A stretch of 6,730 bases of DNA from Eubacteriales Family XIII. Incertae Sedis bacterium (GTDB lineage Bacteria; Bacillota; Clostridia; Peptostreptococcales; Anaerovoracaceae): contig JAISZM010000061.1 in assembly GCA_031269205.1 (NCBI GenBank), positions 1 to 6,730 of the forward strand, read 5' to 3'. The translations under genes were made by a program, and so were the position numbers. The notes beneath the pieces are model-generated. The model did no database searches and was not told the DNA's origin. It saw nothing but the letters and a program-made list of their open reading frames with translations. Positions 5,651 to 6,730 of this stretch are shown here, piece after piece (the first letter of the stretch is position 1; each line of letters begins with the position of its first letter).

Positions 5651-6730
5651 TCAGTAATCTATCTTGACCCACGTCGCTCCGGCTTCGCTCGAATCCACGC
5701 ACTTGTTGAAGAACTCGACGCCCGCGAGGCCCATCTCGAGGGTCGGATAGCCATAGTCGTTCTCATCGATCTTCTTGCCGGCCTTCTTGTCCTTAAGCGC
5801 GGCCGCGAAGTCCTTGTAGATATTCGCGAACGCCTCGGTGAGACCCTCGGGGTGACCCGTCGGCACACGCACGTACTTTGAGGCCTCGGGCGTCAGGTAG
5901 CCCGCGCCCCGCGAGTAGATGCGAGGCGGCTCGCCGCGCAGAGAGAGTTTCAGATAATTGTTTTCCTCCTGAACGAACTCGATGGTACCCTTGTCGCCGA
6001 ATATGCGTATCTTCAGCGCGTTGTCGAAGCCTATTGCCACCTGCGAGGTCCAGTATATGCCCGTCGCGCCGTTTTTAAAGCGTATGAGAGCCTCGACGTT
6101 GTTGTCGAGTACGCCGCCCTCCCCGAACACGTCGAGGTTGCAGGCGAGACTGTCGATATCCAGTCCCGTCACGTAGTTCACCCAGTTCTCGATATGCGTG
6201 CCGAGGTCGGCCACGGCCGCGCCTCGGCCCGAGAGTTTCGGATCCGCGCGCCACGGCTTGTTGTCCTCCGTGATCGTCTCAAGCGTATCGAGCAGCCAAT
6301 CCTGCGGGTATTCTCCCATGACCATGCGAATATCGCCTATGACGCCGTTTCTGACGAGCTGGCGCGCTTCGCGAACCATCACATGACCCGTGTACGTGTA
6401 GGTCACGGCGAAGAGGCAGTCGTGCGCCTTCGCCGTCTCGATGAGATCCAACGCCTCGTCGACCGTGAAGCAGAGCGGCTTTTCGCAGGCCACATTGATG
6501 CCCTGTTCGAGGAAGAGTTTCGCGGCGGGCGCGTGAAACCTGTTCGGCGTCACTATGTCCACCCAGTCGATCTTATCCTCACGCGCGCCTTCGGCCGCCG
6601 CCATCTCCTCGAAGGAGCCGTATATCCTGTCGTCGGCGACTCCCATCTCCCTGCCGGCCGCAAGTCGCTCGGCCTCGGGTATGACGTCCGCCCAAGCTAC
6701 GATATCAGCCTCGTCGTTCAGCCTTATGGC
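5651..6730 (-). CDS. Gfo/Idh/MocA-family NAD(P)-dependent sugar oxidoreductase (5' end outside window)
   Basis: The frame is open from the window edge to TGA at 5651-5653, giving 359 visible residues. The ATG at 6646 is internal, because the codons before it encode AIRLNDEADIVAWADVIPEA, typical first-Rossmann sequence of this family. About 20-30 residues, including the glycine-rich dinucleotide loop, are missing beyond the edge. Numbered from the edge, EKPLCFT at 83-89 holds the conserved EKP lysine (Lys84), and ADLGTH at 174-179 carries the Asp and His expected at the active site. The C-terminal half matches the family's substrate-binding alpha/beta domain. These enzymes oxidise or reduce sugars and cyclitols, such as inositol or glucose. 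As the first visible gene of the cluster, it may catalyse an early oxidation. The specificity is unknown. Confidence 0.92.
   Translation of the reverse strand, partial: AIRLNDEADIVAWADVIPEAERLAAGREMGVADDRIYGSFEEMAAAEGAREDKIDWVDIVTPNRFHAPAAKLFLEQGINVACEKPLCFTVDEALDLIETAKAHDCLFAVTYTYTGHVMVREARQLVRNGVIGDIRMVMGEYPQDWLLDTLETITEDNKPWRADPKLSGRGAAVADLGTHIENWVNYVTGLDIDSLACNLDVFGEGGVLDNNVEALIRFKNGATGIYWTSQVAIGFDNALKIRIFGDKGTIEFVQEENNYLKLSLRGEPPRIYSRGAGYLTPEASKYVRVPTGHPEGLTEAFANIYKDFAAALKDKKAGKKIDENDYGYPTLEMGLAGVEFFNKCVDSSEAGATWVKIDY

Noticed and set aside
5651..6646. Oxidoreductase starting at the ATG at 6646
   Set aside because: The frame stays open for 28 more codons to the window edge and encodes family-typical sequence. 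No ribosome site precedes this ATG, so the gene is partial.

Overview
The window is bacterial and GC-rich. It is dominated by six genes on the minus strand, so transcription runs right to left. All six look like soluble carbohydrate-metabolism enzymes. Most starts have a clear Shine-Dalgarno sequence. Despite the high GC content, ATA is used often for isoleucine, frequently next to CGC arginine codons. That habit, with this enzyme set, hints at an anaerobic fermentative lineage such as Synergistota, but this is only a codon-usage impression. No rRNA, tRNA or CRISPR array is visible.

Layout in order of transcription, from the right edge: (1) a Gfo/Idh/MocA NAD(P)-dependent sugar oxidoreductase cut off by the window edge (5651-6730); (2) a ketose 3-epimerase of the D-tagatose/D-psicose 3-epimerase family (4710-5561); (3) a second xylose-isomerase-like TIM barrel (3718-4599); (4) a large cupin protein resembling type I phosphomannose isomerase (2475-3707), whose ribosome binding site overlaps the stop codon of (3); (5) a zinc-dependent medium-chain polyol/sugar dehydrogenase (1307-2386); (6) a divergent class II aldolase-like protein (248-1207). 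Gaps are 89, 110, 10, 88 and 99 bp. The genes may form one operon or several closely spaced units. I see no strong promoter inside the window.

Taken together, two dehydrogenases, two TIM-barrel isomerases/epimerases, a cupin isomerase-like protein and an aldolase suggest breakdown of an unusual sugar, polyol or cyclitol: oxidation, carbonyl shifting or epimerisation, then carbon-carbon cleavage. No kinase, transporter or regulator lies inside the window, so the substrate cannot be named. The aldolase lacks one of the three metal-binding histidines of its family and has altered phosphate-binding loops, so it probably does not perform the textbook reaction.

At the left end, the last 17 codons of a plus-strand reading frame converge on the aldolase gene. 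Between them sits a 192-bp MITE-like element with 54-bp imperfect terminal inverted repeats and a 4-bp CTAG target duplication. Each CTAG copy carries the TAG stop codon of one of the two convergent genes. Removing the element and one CTAG would restore a tail-to-tail 4-bp overlap. The insertion therefore split an overlapping gene pair while leaving both stop codons intact.
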